This document shows positions 21,761-32,384 of a stretch of 64,000 nt of DNA, piece by piece; the stretch's first letter is position 1, and each line of letters begins with the position of its first letter. The notes under the pieces are model-generated. The model was not told the DNA's origin and did not search any database. It saw nothing but the letters and a program-made list of their open reading frames with translations. This DNA comes from Agelaius tricolor. Its lineage: Eukaryota > Chordata > Aves > Passeriformes > Icteridae. The DNA is taken from contig JALJCS010000018.1 of NCBI GenBank assembly GCA_023055355.1, positions 2,170,001 through 2,234,000 on the forward strand, written 5' to 3'. The position numbers and the translations under genes were made by a program.

Positions 21761-22964
21761 CCAGGGGCTGCCCTGGCTTTGCACCTCCTGCCTGGTGCTC
21801 CTGTGGAAATCTCCCCAGAGGAGACAGCAGAGCAGCTAAAGTGGAAAGAGAGAAAAGGTACTGAGGCAGAAAAAGGATTCAGATTGGAGGCAGTGTGTGA
21901 TCAACCCTCTGTGCTCTTCTGTTATGGTGCAGAACATGGAATTACTCCGTTCCCCTCAAGGCTGCTCTCTAAAAACCAGCTTGTTGTGCCTCCAATTATA
22001 ATTTTTTCCACGCTGACCCTAAGAAAAGCAGGATGGGGTCGGGACAGGGAGTTCCTGGATTACCCCCCAGCTGTAGGATCTTCCCCAGAGGAAGCCCAGC
22101 TAGGGAGATACCCCAGGTTCTGGGTGATTTCCTGCCCTGGACACATCTTTCCAACCTGGACCCTTGCCCACAGCACTGACACCACTGAGTCTGGGGTTCA
22201 GACCTTTAAGGAGCTCCAAGGAAGCTTCTTTGGTGATCACAGCCCTTATTTCAGAGGTCCTGCACAGCTTTTGCTGCCAGGAGAGTTTTCTGCCTCTGAG
22301 GGACCCCTCAGCTGCAGCCCAGCTCTGTTTTAGATAATGATTTCCAGGAGAAACCTTGGTATAAAATCCCAGCCCTAAAATAAAGGACATTTTCCAAGCC
22401 CTGGGCATCCCCTGCTGTCCTTTGCACTGGGTTTCATGTGGAGTTTTCCAGGCTGAGGGCACTGCACAGTTTGGAGCTGCAGGCACAGGGCTTGGGACAC
22501 CCTGCCAGTGATTTGTGGGCTGAAAATGCCACCAGGGCATGAGGAGGACTGGAGCACTTGGGTGACTTTTAAAAATCCCTGTTCAGCTCTGCTGGTATTT
22601 AGAGGAGAGATAAATTTGGCTCCTGTTGTGCTGGCCGAGGCAGGGACGGGAGATGGCTTGGGAGTCATAAAGTCTCTGTCCTGCAAAGACCTTGGAGCTG
22701 CTGCTGATCCCACACCTGAGGAGCAAACAGGCTGCCTGATCTTCCTGCCTCTACTTCCTTCAGGATTTCTGCCCATGAGGCTTTAAAAGAAAAAAAAAAT
22801 CAATTGGAAAAGAAATATATTTGTGGCTGTGCATAGGGGCAGTGGGAGCAAAATCCCATTTTTGGGAAAAATCAACCAGGATGGTCTGCTGTGCCCCACT
22901 CAACCTTTTGGGTTCTTTTTAGGGGAGAAATGGGCACTTAACAGCTGAATTATTCTGTCTTGGG
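21761..22964. other. Unique sequence, nothing recognised
   Basis: About 1.2 kb of single-copy DNA, with an A-rich run at about 22787-22799. An open frame of 184 codons at 21779-22333 shows no domain that I recognise. Confidence 0.4.
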
Positions 22965-23210
22965 CTTGGATTTCAAAATTGGAATCCCAGAATTTAGGAT
23001 TAATCCCAGAGTTTGGGTTGGAAAGGGATCTGAGAGGTTGTTTTGTTCCACCCCCTGCCATGGCAGGGACATCTTCCACCATCCCAGGCTGCTCCAAGCC
23101 CCAGTATCCAGCCTGGCCCTGGGCACTGCCAGGGATGCAGGGGCAGCCACAGCTGCTCTGGGCACCCTGAATTCCCTCCCAGCCAAGAATTCCTTCCTAG
23201 GATCTGTCAG
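22965..23210 (-). mobile_element. CR1 LINE fragment, 3' end
   Basis: Minus-strand CR1 with GTTTGGGTTGGAAAGGGATC, 'CTGCCATGGCAGGGACATC' and CAGCTGCTCTGGGCACCCTG signatures. The 5' side ends soon after 'AAGAATTCCTTCCTAGG'. Confidence 0.9.
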
Positions 23211-24584
23211 ACATTGCAGTGCCCCTGGGTAGTTTTCCCCATTTCTGGATTTTCCTTGCTAAATACAAAGTTTATAATATTTCTATCCTAGTGCTTAACT
23301 GGGGCCCATAAATACTGGATGTAAAGCACTTCTAGAATCCCTGGGATGCTGGGAAAAGCCTGAGAAAAGATGTTCCAGCAGCCAGGAACATCTGCAAGCT
23401 GACAGCCTGTGAGTTTATCTGGGCAGAGCTGCATCCATGTAGTGATTCCAATTTAATTTCCATGTTTTCCTGAGAAGAAGAAAAATGCCCTGTGTTTCCT
23501 GGGTGACTGGAGGAGGTCTGGCTGTGCCAAGAGCTCTGATCTCCCCCTGCAAGATCTCCTTGGTGGCAGACAGGGAGCAGCAGGCTGGCTAGGCAGGGAA
23601 AGGTCTGGGAAAAGGATGTTTTGTAGGGATGTGGGTTTCATCACATTCTGCTCACCTTCGATGGAAATCACACAATTGAGGTTGGAGGTCTCAGCCAGCT
23701 CCAAACAAGAGCCATCCCCAAATCCCTCCCCACTCCCTGACAGCCCCAAATCTCTGCCCTGCCCTCCTGGAGAAGTCCCAGCTCTGGTTTAGGGATGCTG
23801 CTGGAGAAGGGCAGGATGGAGCTGGATCCAAGGACAAGGAGCAGGTGGAGGGAGCAGTGATGCAGAGGGAGAGGCTGTGAAATTCCAGCACTCCCTGAGG
23901 AGCTCCAAACCCTCCTGTCAATCCTGACATCCAGCCTGTGCCTGCCTCCAGAAATTCCACGTGGATTGCCAAAGTTTTCACCCTCCCAGGAGCCTTCCAG
24001 CTTCCAGCTGTCCCCTCCACAGCAGGGAGCTGCTTCCCTTCAGAGCCGAGTGAAGAGTGGAAGGCAGGAGAGAGGAAAAAAAAAATCATGAATATTAATT
24101 TGAATTTGAGTGAATTTCAATTAGGCCGCGTTCAGGCTCCACAAATATTTGAGCAGAGCTATTGCAAACAGGGGGGGAAAGCAGATCTGTAACTTTAACA
24201 CACAAATACTCACAAAAGATCAATTCTGAGCCCCTGCTCACTGTTCATGCCAGCTTCACTCCAACCCCACTCCAGCTTCCAGGCCCTGCTCGGGGGCAGG
24301 AGGCAGCAAATGGAGCAAATGTTCCCATTTTATGGATGCTGGAGGTGTGGGTGTTGAATGATGAGCTGGGAATGCTGGGGCAGGTGAGATGCCCTGGTTT
24401 CCTGCCAGGGCAAGGGCACGGGGTGGGAATGGGATGGATCCAACAGGGATGGAGCCCATGGCAGCAGGAAACAACTGCCAGGAATGCTGGGTCATGGAGA
24501 GCCAGGAATGCCCAGGGCATCCCAGCATGGAGAATCCCAGGTCAATGATTTCAGCTCATGGAGCATCAGGATCATCCCAGGATC
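23211..24584. other. Unique sequence; AT-rich patch at 24060-24240
   Basis: Single-copy DNA. The patch at 24080-24240 (AATATTAATTTGAATTTGAG-type sequence) may be conserved non-coding DNA. No exon is supported. Confidence 0.35.
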
Positions 24585-25036
24585 ATGGAGTGGTTTGGGT
24601 TGGAAGGGATCTTAAAGCTCATCCCATTCAGCAGGGACACCTCCCACTGTCCCAGGCTGCTCCAACCTGGCCTTGGGCACTGCCAGGGATCCAGGGGCAG
24701 CCCCAGCTGCTCTGGGCACCCTGTGCCAGGGCCTGCCCACCCTGCCAGGGAACAATTCCTAATTCCCAATATCCCATCCATCCCTGCCCTCTGGCAGTGG
24801 AAGCCATTCCCTGTGTCCTGTCCCTCCATCCCTTGTCCCCAGTCTCTCTCCAGGTTTCCTGGGGCTCCTTCAGGCTCTGCAAGGCCACCCTGAGGTGCCC
24901 CCAAAGCTTCTCCTGTGCAGGTGAACAGTCCCAATTCCCTCAGCCTTTCCTTACAGAATACAGGCAGGTCCAGGTGATTTTTCTCTCCAGTTCCACACTT
25001 GCCTGGCTGCAGGTTCCATGGCAAATATCCAGGCAG
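24585..25036 (-). mobile_element. CR1 LINE fragment, longer copy
   Basis: Minus-strand CR1 covering the 3' end (GGTTTGGGTTGGAAGGGATC) through CAGCTGCTCTGGGCACCCTG, 'CCCTTGTCCCCAGTCTCTC' and 'CTCAGCCTTTCC' to about 25036. There its right part is cut by the LTR insertion, whose target duplication starts at 25037. Confidence 0.88.
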
Positions 25037-25041
25037 GGGAA

Positions 25042-25751
25042 TGTTGGTGTCACCTTGTGAGGAGCAGGGTTTGGCCAGGACTCGGGGATGGGGAAATGTT
25101 GGGGAAGATGAAACAGGAAAGCCTTATAAATATGATTGTCTGGCAAAAGATTTTGAGAATATGGAAACTATAAGCAAGATTGAAATGAAAGCAAGCTTTG
25201 AGATCCCTCAGTTACTGAACAACTGGAAAACAATGGTGTGGCCAGCTGAAGGTGATCTCCTTTTGATGGAACAACACCCTCTGCTTGCAGACAGCTCCAA
25301 GGGTCTGAGCAGACCCTACAGCTTGGCAGAAGGGGCCCAAAGAGGAGTTTTTAGTGTTTAAAATGTAGCACAGTATGGTAATGTAATGATTCTTATAGGC
25401 TGTATGGAAATGCTGTAGGATTTGTATCTTGTACTAGATTGGTTAGTGAGAATCAGAATATTCAACACAGAAGAAGATTTATTGTATTGCAATGGGAACT
25501 TTGCTCTCTTAGCTCTTGCCCCTCTTGCCTCTTAGCTCTTACCCCATTTATTCTCCTACCCCCTTTTACTCTCTCATCCTCTCATCCTCTCTCCCCCTCT
25601 CTTCTCTCAGTCCTGCTCTGAGCTGTGTTTGGCAGCTCCCAGCAGGGCCCTGCCCCCAGGCCCTTTGCAATAAACCCCAAATTCCACGACCTGGCCTCAG
25701 AGATCTCTCATCTCTGTCCATCCCGACCGTCCTAACCCCATCAATCCTACA
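25042..25751 (+). mobile_element. Solo LTR, 710 bp, perfect 5-bp target-site duplication
   Basis: Begins TGTTGGTGTCACC and ends CAATCCTACA. GGGAA flanks it at 25037-25041 and 25752-25756, a perfect 5-bp target duplication. The AATAAA poly(A) signal is at 25669-25674, about 80 bp from the end. A 120-codon open frame at 24999-25361 starts in the CR1 and runs into the LTR, so it is not a natural gene. The 25500-25620 part is a C/T-rich tract. No retroviral genes are attached. Confidence 0.87.
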
Positions 25752-27767
25752 GGGAAATCCTGCCCTGAGCAATGAGAGCATTCCCTCAATAATGGGAATT
25801 ATTTGGGGAACCTCATCCCTGCCACAGGTGGGCTGGGAGGCTCCCACTGCACAGGGCCTGTGGCAGCTGGATTTACCTGCCAGGTGAGAAATCCTTTCCT
25901 GGGGGATCTGGCCCTGTCTACAGAGAGGGCAGCACGTTTTCCCTCACTTTAAAGGTCTCTGCTGTGCCCTGCTCAACCCTTCAAGTTATTTTTAGGGGAC
26001 AAACGGGTTCACAGCTGGGTTCTTTTGTGCTGGGTTTGGTATTTCAAATGCATCAGGTGGGTCACACCCAACACTCCATCCCTGGAAAAAGAGACCAGAG
26101 GAGCAGCTTGAGTGCAAACAACTGGAATGGAAAAACTCCCCCTCAGAAATCCCCCCGTGCGTCCTTCACCTCCCTCTTTTCCCTGGGAATAAGTGCTTTT
26201 TCTGTCCCCTGGTCAAGCCTTTGGGACAAGGGACATTCAGAGCAGAGGCAGCTGCTCCCGCAGATTCCCATTGTGAGGCCGCAGAACTGATGGATTGTTC
26301 CCTTCCTTGAGAACCTGAGGTTGTTTCTGCCTTTTCACGGCAGAAAGGGACAATAACAACAGCAAATAAAGAGGGGAGAATGGTGAGAAATTAAATCTAT
26401 ACAACAAATGATTAATAGGGCATTTCCTGAGGGAAACAATCACCCTGCTGGGCTCTGGGGGGGTTTGGGGACTGCTGATGCCTTTGCTGAGTCCTTAAAT
26501 AAAATAAAGAATGGGCTGGGGGGAGACTCCGTGAAGAGACGACCATTAAAGCCTGGCCTAACAGAGCCAGGACTAACAGGGGGTGTGAAAACCTGCGGCA
26601 TTTCAGGCAAAGGGTTTCACACTTCCAAGGGTTGTCCTGCTCCTGCAATTTTCCACCTAAGAATGAATCCCTGCATCCTCCTCTCTCTTCTCCTCTCCTT
26701 TCCCAGCAGTTCTCGGGGTGGATTCTGTCATTCCTGTCACCGACTGATGCTGCCCGAGGAATTCATTTCCATCCCCCCCAGCAGAGTCCCCAAAAAAATC
26801 CACGCAGTGAGTCAAAGGAATTAAATCTGAAGCTGCCTGCGGAAGGATAATGAATGTGAAAGACGTGGTCTCTGGTAAAACTCTTTTCTTTCAAATTCAG
26901 AGATTGGGGCAGCGCTATCTCCGAGGGGAAGTACACAAAAAGCTGCAATCAAAATGACCTCTCCAAAACATAAAGAGGACTTAATAGGATTGCTCTGAAT
27001 TCCAAAGGGGTGCTGCAGCCAGCACGAGTGGGCCTTGCAGTGGGGCATTTATAATCTGCAATTCCATTAAGCAATTTTAATATAGTCTTTGAGGGTAGAA
27101 AGTGGTCGTTAATAAAAGTTTAAATTAAAGCCTGCTCGCTGTCGGATTAGATCATTAAAATTGCAGGGTCCTGGCAGCTGCTGGGCCCAGCAGCACAGAC
27201 AGAGCTAAACCCACATTGTCAGGAGCAGGGAAGAATTCCAAAGCAAACAGGGAGAAAAGGAATAAAACAATTTGATACATGTGAGTTATGATTTGATATC
27301 ATGCCTAATGAAGAGAAAAATGTAATCATATTTCATCAGCGCTCAGGGTAATTAGTGAGAGTGAGCAGCAGGGATGGGACACAGAGGGAGAATTTCCTCA
27401 TGGACAGTGGGGCCAGAGCAGCTCCTAAACTGGTGAGGATCCTCCCCACGGGGCAGGGAAAGGGGGAAATTTCCTCTTCAAATCCATGGGTGGGACTGGG
27501 CTGAAAATTCCCAGAGCCCTCCATGAGTTTTCTTGGCAGAAAAGCAGCTTGGATTTCCAGAAATGGTTATTTCCTGGGGATCTGGGCTGCAGCAGGAGAA
27601 ACACACTGCCCCCAGAAATACCTTCTCAAAAGATTGAGGGATCACCCTGGAAGGAGGTCCTGGAAACCAGGATGGATACTGAACATGCATCACTGGAGGC
27701 TGTGCAACAAATATTTCGGAGGACAAATATATAGGATATTTATATTTAAAGGAAACCTGTCATGTAT
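25752..27767. other. Single-copy region with a putative conserved non-coding element
   Basis: About 2 kb free of arrays and recognisable transposons. The segment 26830-27180 is singled out as enhancer-like. Short open frames have no recognisable domain. Confidence 0.38.
26830..27180. other. Putative conserved non-coding element
   Basis: Repeat-free, balanced-to-AT-rich DNA with motifs such as GGCATTTATAATCTGC, ATTAAGCAATTTTAATATAG and GTCGGATTAGATCATTAAAA. These are typical of conserved regulatory DNA. This is an inference from texture only. Confidence 0.35.
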
Positions 27768-27815
27768 TTATAGATATTTATAGATATTTATAGATATTTA
27801 TAGATATTTATAGGA
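27768..27815. repeat. Short TTTATAGATAT tandem repeat
   Basis: Four to five tandem copies of TTTATAGATAT, followed at once by a second copy of the GGAAACCTGT motif that also precedes the array (27751-27760 and 27813-27822). The array is therefore bracketed by a duplicated 10-mer. Confidence 0.9.
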
Positions 27816-27917
27816 AACCTGTTGTTTCACCTTAAATTTTGCATCTCATGCAAGGCTAAAGAGAATTGGGCTTGTTCTGCTGGGCCTGATCCTGAAAAAA
27901 ACCCAAATATATTTTCC

Positions 27918-28105
27918 CCCAAAGATGCCCCAGGCAGGGGATGCCCAGAGCAGCTGTGGCTGCCCCTGGATCCTGGCAGTGACCAAGGCCAGGTTGGACA
28001 CTGGGGCTGGGAGCAGCCTGGGATGGTGGGAGCTGTCCCTGCCATGGCAGGGGTGGGATGGGATGGGATGGGATGGGATTTAGGGTCTTTTCCAACCCAA
28101 CCCAA
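27918..28105 (+). mobile_element. CR1 LINE fragment with GGGAT microsatellite
   Basis: Plus-strand CR1 3' end with GATGCCCAGAGCAGCTGTGG, 'CCAAGGCCAGGTTGGACACTGGGG' and 'TGTCCCTGCCATGGCAGGGG'. At 28053-28080 it has five tandem GGGAT units, at the same CR1 position that is expanded as CATCC in the opposite-strand copy at 7822. The tail runs into a GGAA-rich array. Confidence 0.9.
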
Positions 28106-28408
28106 GAAGGAGAGAGAAAGAGAGGGAAGGAAGGATTCCAGGAAGGATTCCAGGAAGGAAGGAAGGAAAAAAGGATTCCAGGAAGGATTCCAGGAAGGAA
28201 GGATTCCAGGAAGGAAGGAAGGATTCTAGGAAGGATTCCAGGAAGGATTCTAGGAAGGATTCCAGGAAGGATTCCAGGAAGGAAGGAAGGATTCTAGGAA
28301 GGATTCCAGGAAGGATTCTAGGAAGGATTCCAGGAAGGAACGAAGTAAGGATTCCAGGAAGGATTCCAGGATTCCAGGATTCCAGGATTCCAGGAAGGAA
28401 GGAAGGAA
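28106..28408. repeat. AGGAAGGATTCC tandem array
   Basis: Purine-rich array of 12-bp AGGAAGGATTCC units with AGGAAGGATTCT variants and GGAAGGAA interruptions, expanded at the 3' end of the CR1 copy. The unit contains GGAATCC/GGATTCC half-palindromes. The 79-135-codon frames over it are artefacts. Confidence 0.93.
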
Positions 28409-28760
28409 ATGACTCCCATGAAGTCATTCAGGTGTGTCATGGGAATTTGCTCTTGAGGTGGACACTGGGACTTCCACCTGTTGGGACAGGGAGTGGACAA
28501 AGAGCTCAGGACAGGGATGTTTGGAGGGATGGAGCCACATCTGCGTGAGCTGTGCAGCTTCAGAAAAGCAGCTCTGCACCTCCATCGGCAGCCTGAAGAA
28601 AGGACAAATAAATAAAGACTAAATGAAACGAGTCCCATGAAGTAATTTTGGTGTGCCATGGGAATCAGCCCTTGAGGGGGGCGCTGGGGTTTGCAGCAGC
28701 TGGGACAGGGAGGGGACAGAGCCCGGCGTGGGGACAGGCAGTGATGTTCAGCGGGCTCCA
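28409..28760. repeat. Diverged direct duplication of about 110 bp
   Basis: Two copies at about 28412-28525 and 28628-28745. Both read 'TCCCATGAAGT(C/A)ATT..GGTGTG(T/C)CATGGGAAT', then CTTGAGG and GGGACAGGGAG(T/G)GGACA. They are separated by about 100 bp of unrelated DNA. The origin is not recognised. Confidence 0.75.
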
Positions 28761-29779
28761 GGGATCCAAGGAAAGCCCGCTCAGGTTCCCAGCAGCAGCA
28801 CATCCATGCCTTGAACAGCTCCCAGCCCTTCCCAGGAATTGCTTGTGAACACATTTGCCTGCCCATGAATTATTCATGGCCCTAAATGATTGGGCAGATG
28901 ATTTGTGCAGCACTCCCCGGCCCCGGGGAGGGTTTTGCTTGTACAAAGAGCCGTGCTGGAGGTGTCCGACTGGGGCACACGCAGCTCTACATGAACACTT
29001 GTGACATTTTCCCTTCCTCCCAGCTTTTAAGTAAACAAAGTGTGGCTGCCTGAAAGTCTTCCCGGTGTCAGTGTGAATCTGGGCCCGGATGGAGAATGAA
29101 TCCTGCTCTTTAGTGCGTGGAAAAACATCCTTTTGATGTGGAGCCTCGCTGGTGAGCGTTGCCTTCACACAAAATCTTCTTTCTTCTCCGAGCAGGCTCC
29201 TCGAGGCGATGTGAGGTTTAGGTATTTCCCTCTGATGGATCATCCCCAGTTGTGTCTCCCCGGAAAATAAAAATGAAGAAGAAAGGAAGGAATTTAACAG
29301 CGTGTCCTGGAGAGCAAGGCAGAGGGGAAATGAGCTGTACCTCGGCATTCCAGAAGGAAAGGGACCCTTTGGAATTCAGCAGGATTGGCAGCAGGAGCCC
29401 CCAGAGATGGGGCAGCAGAGCTGGCCTCTCATCGTGCATCTGCTCAGGGCTCTGCAGTTCATTCTTTCATCTCCTCCTCCGAGTTTTGGTCTCCTGTAGC
29501 ACGGTGATTTGAATAATTTGGTCTTTTGTTTGAATAATTCTGGTCTTTAGATTAAAAACCCAAATATTAATTTTTACCTCTTTGCCTCCCTCACAGGAGA
29601 ACAGGGAAGGTTTCCTGGGCTGTGCTCCTCAGCCTCTCTCACGTGGGATCAGGCTGGGAATGGCAGCATTTTGGGGGAGGATCTGCTTTGCTTTGGGTGG
29701 GAAATGCAGAGGAGCCTTTGAGCTGCATCCCTGGGCCTGAAGATGCCTCATTTTAGGCAGTGACCAGAAAGTGCATTTG
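28761..29779. other. Single-copy region with putative conserved non-coding DNA (28840-29280)
   Basis: Repeat-free stretch with balanced base use and motifs such as CCATGAATTATTCATGGCCC (a palindromic ATGAATTATTCAT core). It also has a CpG-containing CCCCGGCCCCGGGG. It looks regulatory or conserved. No exon with recognisable protein similarity was found. Confidence 0.35.
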
Positions 29780-30115
29780 TAACATGGTTGGCGTTGAAAG
29801 GGACCTTGAAGCTCATCCCATTCCAGCGCCTGCCATGGGCAGGGACACCTTCCACCATCCCAGGCTGCTCCCAGCCCCAGTGTCCAGCCTGGCCTTGGGC
29901 ACTGCCAGGGATCCAGGGGCAGCCCCAGCTGCTCTGGGCACCCTGTGCCAGGGCCTGCCCACCCTCCCAGGGAACAATTCCTAATTCCCAATGTCCCATC
30001 CATCCCTGCCCTCTGGCACTGGGAGCCATTCCCTGTGTCCTGTCCCTCCATCCCTTGCCCCCAGTCCCTCTCCAGCTCTCCTGGAGCCCCTTTAGGCTCT
30101 GGAAGGTGGGAAAGG
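29780..30115 (-). mobile_element. CR1 LINE fragment, 3' end
   Basis: Minus-strand CR1 with 'GTTGAAAGGGACCTTGAAGCTCATCC', 'TGCCATGGGCAGGGACACC', CAGCTGCTCTGGGCACCCTG and 'CTCCAGCTCTCCTGGAG'. Closely similar to the copies at 24585, 31962 and 48810. Confidence 0.92.
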
Positions 30116-30461
30116 ATTCTGCTTCACCATTCTCAATCCTGTGCTTTTGAATCCTTATCCCAATGCCTGAAAGGGGAAATCACCAATTCCCAATTTCTGT
30201 CTCCAAAACACCAGGATAGACTTCCATGGCCCATCTAAGCTGGATAACCTCGGGCTGTTCAATTTTTTACCATCCCTGTGTCATCCTGTTCCTGTTTTTG
30301 TCTTTTCCTGTTGTGTCCATTATGAGATGCAGGATCAGCCACACACTCAGGACTCAAAATACAGATGGCCCATGGATGTCCCTGCTGGCTCTGGGGACAA
30401 TTCCTGCCCTGTTTTCTCTGTCCCAAGTGGGCCCAAACATCTTCCTGGCTTTGTGACCAGG
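30116..30461. other. Unique sequence
   Basis: Single-copy DNA between a CR1 and a solo LTR. Nothing is recognised. Confidence 0.4.
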
Positions 30462-31155
30462 TGTCTGGGTTTGAACAGCCACGTGTCTGCTAAGGAGGGG
30501 AGGAACCTCCCCTGAAATGGAAATGCAAACCCCCTCCCTCTGAATTGTTATAATTTTGAAATTAAGGGGCTCTCAAGCAAAGATATGGGAGCAGGAATAA
30601 CAGTTCTGTACTAGGAAAATTAAAAATACAAATGCAATAGCACAAACAAAAACCAAACCCCTGCCAGAGTCAGAGCATGCCCTGTCCCCTGTGTGTCAGG
30701 GGGTGGCACAGCCCCATCCCATGGGGGCTCAGCCCTCCTGCAGTGCCAGCTGTGGCTCTGCTGGAGCAGGGATCCTGCACAAGGGGGGAGTTTTCCTCTG
30801 CAGCTCCAGGGCTGCTGCAGATGGGCCTGGGCTCCCTCTGGCCATGCAGGGCAGCAGAAGCTGCTCCTCTGGCAATGCACTGGGCAAAGGCTGCTGGGCT
30901 GTGCCAGGCTCACATTGGATCCAGGTAGGAATGCTTGGCTCCTGCCCTGGGCAATGCAGCATCTCCCCATGGGATGCTGGAATTGGATCAGCCCTGCAGG
31001 GACACTCAGTGGCCATGGACAGCAGAGATCTCCTGCAGGGAGGATTGGCTGGGGGAGAGAGAAAGAACAAACTGCCCATGGACAGCAGAGAACTGCCCCA
31101 GCTCTGACAGATGGGGATAGAACACACACCCAGCTGCATCTTGCAACCTGAGACA
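30462..31155 (-). mobile_element. Solo LTR, 694 bp, 5-bp target duplication with one mismatch
   Basis: Plus-strand ends are TGTCTGGG and CTGAGACA, so the tips TGTCT/AGACA form an inverted repeat. The flanks are CCAGG (30457-30461) and GCAGG (31156-31160), a 5-bp target duplication with one mismatch. Internal landmarks are GAGCCCCTTAATTTCAAAAT on the minus strand and two copies of CCATGGACAGCAGAGA (about 31014 and 31077). The layout matches a passerine ERVL-like LTR as I remember it. A plus-strand frame of 152 codons is incidental. Confidence 0.87.
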
Positions 31156-31239
31156 GCAGGCCCCCACTGGAGCAGCATTCCCAGGACACCTTCCCAGGGC
31201 TCTCTGAACTCTGGGATGGGCACTGCCAGCTCATTCTGA

Positions 31240-31930
31240 GTTAATCATTGTTTAAACTCCATTCCCACTCCGGATTTTTTCCCCTTCCCTGCCATAACCT
31301 ACCATGTATTTACACTGAATTTCACCTCCTGTTTTATTGTCAGGAACTCATTCTCAGCAGATCCTCCAGAGCTTTTCACTGTCACTGTTGGATTTCATGA
31401 TCCTGAATAATTTTGTCGCATAGGCAAACACTGTCACTTCATCATTCCCCACTTTTCCAGATCATTGATGAGTGTTCCACGCTGCAGATCCCAGGACAGG
31501 CCTCCAAGGATCCCCATGGCTGGTGTGGAGCACAAATCAGTTATCCTTCCCTCAGTGTTATGTTTTTGACTGCTCTTAAATCCATGGAGGGACTTCCTCT
31601 TGCATTCCCTGAAATCTCAGTGTCTCCAAGTGACTTTTGTGAGGATTTTTAATGGAATTTTTGGAAAATTCACTTTAGCTACAGCAAATTCTTTCCTGGA
31701 CCAGTGTTGCCACCTCCAATGAAATGTCATGGATGTGATTTCCCCTGGAGAAGCTGTGCTGATTCTTCCCAGTACATCCACAGCTCTCTGGGCTCCCTTT
31801 AATTCCAGAGTTTATCACACTTCCTTTGGATTTGCCAGGCATGGAAAGCACATTCCCTGTCTCCAGCCCTTTCTGCCCTTGTTGAAGAGAACTGATCTCA
31901 TATTTTCTGCCTCCCTTCATCAGGAAAAGA
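31240..31930 (-). mobile_element. Old CR1/L3-like LINE fragment from the ORF2 region
   Basis: Minus-strand, heavily diverged. Ordered blocks match the older amniote CR1 reverse-transcriptase region as I recall it. They are 'TGTATTTACACTGAATTTCACCTCC', 'CCTGAATAATTTTGTCGCATAGGCAAAC', 'TTTCCAGATCATTGATGAGT' and 'GATTTCCCCTGGAGAAGCTGTGCTGATTCTTCCC'. The frame is destroyed. It is older than the CR1 copy to its right. Confidence 0.7.
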
Positions 31931-31961
31931 GAACATGAGCTGGTAGTGGGATCTGCAGTGC

Positions 31962-32225
31962 TGGGGGAATCGTGAAATGATGGAACAGTTTGGGCTGGAA
32001 AGGACCTTAAATCTCATCCAGTGCCACCCCTGCCATGGCAGGGACACCTCCCACTGTCCCAGGCTGCTCCCAGCCCTGTCCAGCCTGGCCTTGGGCACTG
32101 CCAGGGATCCAGGGGCAGCCCCAGCTGCTCTGGGCACCCTGTGCCAGGGCCTGCCCACCCTCACACGGAGGAATTTCATCCCAAAATCCAACCTAAACCT
32201 ACTCAAGAAGCTGCCTTTATTTCAG
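31962..32225 (-). mobile_element. CR1 LINE fragment, 3' end
   Basis: Minus-strand CR1 starting GGAACAGTTTGGGCTGGAAA. It continues with CTGCCATGGCAGGGACACC, 'CTGCTCTGGGCACCCTGTGCC' and 'CCAAAATCCAACCTAAACC'. It lies next to an older CR1 remnant in the same orientation. Confidence 0.92.
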
Positions 32226-32384
32226 TGCCTTGTTCCAGCCTGGTTTTCCCTGAGCCTGGCATATGGAACACAAGTTTTTCTTGCCACTGCTCTACTTTGT
32301 TGTATCCTTGGTGAGATTTCTGCCCCCACCTGAGCCCCTCAGCCATGGGAGGAAAGCTTTGCCAGCAGTAGGCTCTTCCCAGGG
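32226..32384. other. Unique spacer
   Basis: Short single-copy DNA before the 20-bp minisatellite. Confidence 0.4.

Noticed and set aside
24999..25361. 120-codon frame with protein-like composition
   Set aside because: It begins in a CR1 fragment and continues into the LTR at 25042, so it crosses an insertion boundary marked by a target duplication.
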